Positions 63,401-64,000 of a DNA stretch of 64,000 nt are shown here, one piece after another. The stretch is from Ascaris suum (Eukaryota > Nematoda > Chromadorea > Rhabditida > Ascarididae): positions 4,542,826 to 4,606,825 of the forward strand of contig CM024187.1 of the NCBI GenBank assembly GCA_013433145.1, written 5' to 3'. The notes under the pieces were generated by a model. That model saw only the letters and a list, made by a program, of their open reading frames with translations. It was not told where the DNA came from and made no database searches. Positions within the stretch are counted from its first letter, which is position 1; each line of letters begins with the position of its first letter. The position numbers and the translations under genes are program-made.

Positions 63401-64000
63401 GGTTTCTTTGAAGAATTCGCTGTATAATCGTCTTTGAATAGGAGATATTAAGTGTAGTCGATTTCCACCATCACCCTCCTTTCTTTTTCTTCCTCTCCTT
63501 CATCTTCAACGCGCTATTACTGATGCATTCTCTGTGGCTTTGCTTTACCCCTAACTCATGTCTTTTGTTCAGTCTTTTTTCAAGGATGTGGTTTGCTGAT
63601 AATAAAGGCTGGAATAAGCTCGCTGACCACTCTTTGCAGACTAAACTGTGAAAAATTGGCGTTTTTTCGTGGAGGTCTCCACCATCAACGGTACACCTAG
63701 CGTTTGGAGTTTTATTTGCAGCAACTGCATAGGGTCGTGTGTTAAAAAGACCACCGAAAAACGTGTCGTCTTCTCTTACAGTCTAGAACTATTAGTTCTG
63801 TGCGGATGTTACGTTTCGCTTAAAGCATCTTTCTTCCCATGGAGCTTTTTTTAGCATGGAGCGGGTGAGAACTCCGAGCTTGTACAGCAATTCAACGGCT
63901 TCTGCGAGATCGATGTAAGTTGTTGTTATGATATGAAGAAGCGGAAACTTCATCTTGGACATTTCACAAAGTCTCTAGGTACATTCGGCAAGGAATATTA
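54363..64000 (+). CDS. Two-pore-domain (K2P, TWK-type) potassium channel, continues past the window
   Basis: Membrane leak potassium channel subunit; K2P proteins dimerise to form one pore. Exons: 54363-54420, 54910-55041, 55091-55179, 56043-56150, 57096-57277, 57753-57833, 58099-58187, 59104-59304, 59407-59531, 59988-60060, 60826-60880, 61532-61762, 62166-62258, 62756-62851, 63112-63201, 63855-63914, 63979 onward; all junctions agree, about 595 codons so far. M1 is PHVALVAVVCLYAVVGAWIF. A long outer loop precedes pore helix 1, TTMATIGYGN. M2 is VVFALFGAPLAIITIGDLGK. M3 lies in VPVLLVFAILL and YIAFGGVLFAVLE. Pore 2 is SLTTIGFGD and M4 is YIILMLIYLGVGLAVTTM, followed by the TWK-type IHYFGRKFRG helix. 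The intron inside filter 1 seems to use a GC donor (58188). The start ATG (54363) is the weakest point. Which C. elegans twk gene is closest cannot be told. Confidence 0.94.
55042..55090 (+). other. Very short (49-nt) intron in the K2P gene
   Basis: GTAAGC to TTGAG, joining a phase-1 exon to the exon reading MDEQFKEIEGLLED. Reading through gives a stop soon after, so splicing is needed. It is by far the shortest intron in a gene whose others are mostly hundreds of bases. The acceptor has a weak pyrimidine stretch. Confidence 0.6.
58188..59103 (+). other. Apparent GC-AG intron within the first K2P selectivity filter
   Basis: The upstream exon reads TTMATI and then one base of Gly; the downstream exon supplies the rest, giving TIGYGN. 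For this join the intron must begin GCTAGT at 58188 and end TTTAG at 59103. The nearby GT (58192) would add TAG in frame. GC donors are a known minor class in nematodes. A one-base C/T error would make GTTAGT, a normal donor, so check the base. Confidence 0.75.
58594..58635. repeat. Imperfect palindrome in a K2P intron
   Basis: GCATAAAAACG on the left and CGTTTTTATGC on the right flank a centre rich in CACTTAAGCACTG, itself nearly self-complementary. Complementarity extends patchily outward (CATAAT / ATTATG). It may be a small non-autonomous DNA element or a cruciform; no target-site duplication is evident. It lies inside the GC-AG intron. Confidence 0.7.
61992..62019. repeat. Perfect 12-bp hairpin in a K2P intron
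   Basis: CACTTGGAACAC, a four-base TGTT loop, then GTGTTCCAAGTG. Located in the intron between the M4 exon (ends 61762) and the first tail exon (62166). No known element recognised. Confidence 0.85.
62166..63914 (+). CDS. K2P cytoplasmic tail: four frame-neutral exons
   Basis: Exons 62166-62258 (93 nt), 62756-62851 (96), 63112-63201 (90) and 63855-63914 (60) are each a multiple of three and all flanked by phase-2 introns. Any one or several could be skipped without shifting frame. They encode SGPPIHIAQPQWNHKEE, WQADETVVDSAYPFDL, SSDSTVDSTISLMSLSQ and MERVRTPSLYSNSTAS, mostly Ser/Thr-rich disordered sequence with RxxS-like sites, plausible targets for phosphorylation or partner binding. Confidence 0.8.

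Overview
This is eukaryotic DNA, almost certainly from a nematode. Genes are split into many small exons (about 16-380 nt). Donors are GT (one looks like GC) and acceptors are mostly TTTCAG or TTTTAG. Introns run from 49 nt to a few kb, and intergenic DNA is AT-rich with homopolymer tracts and decayed retroelement sequence. The potassium channel belongs to the large TWK group typical of nematodes. Low gene density and long introns suggest a parasitic nematode such as an ascarid or strongylid rather than Caenorhabditis, but that is inference and the species cannot be fixed from this window.

Four genes could be rebuilt exon by exon, by joining open reading frames at splice sites with matching phase. 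(1) 217-6069, plus strand: the 3' part of the coatomer beta-prime subunit gene (COPB2, COPI vesicle coat). Its WD40 half lies left of the window. (2) 25734-31403, plus: a class A (rhodopsin-like) neuropeptide-type GPCR in six exons, with a one-base reading-frame conflict at the end of the third transmembrane exon. (3) 35061-39859, minus: a complete eight-exon Phafin-type PH-FYVE endosomal protein (PLEKHF1/2 family), 284 residues, every junction in phase. (4) about 54363 to beyond 64000, plus: a two-pore-domain (K2P/TWK) potassium channel with both selectivity filters and four membrane segments. Its cytoplasmic tail is built from small exons that are all multiples of three.

Between them lie large stretches with no supportable gene: 6.1-24.4 kb, 31.4-35.0 kb, 39.9-41.8 kb and 42.8-54.3 kb. 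They hold a decayed CR1/Jockey-like non-LTR reverse transcriptase at 41.8-42.8 kb, several inverted repeats, poly-C/poly-T/CT tracts, and a few short coding-like frames listed at low confidence. The genes do not form an operon: orientation is mixed and spacing is several kb. They cover secretory trafficking, peptide signalling, endosomal phosphoinositide signalling and membrane excitability, with no evident joint pathway. I found no convincing new biological system. The points most worth checking are the GPCR frame conflict, the GC donor and modular tail of the K2P channel, and the unassigned conserved-looking frames.
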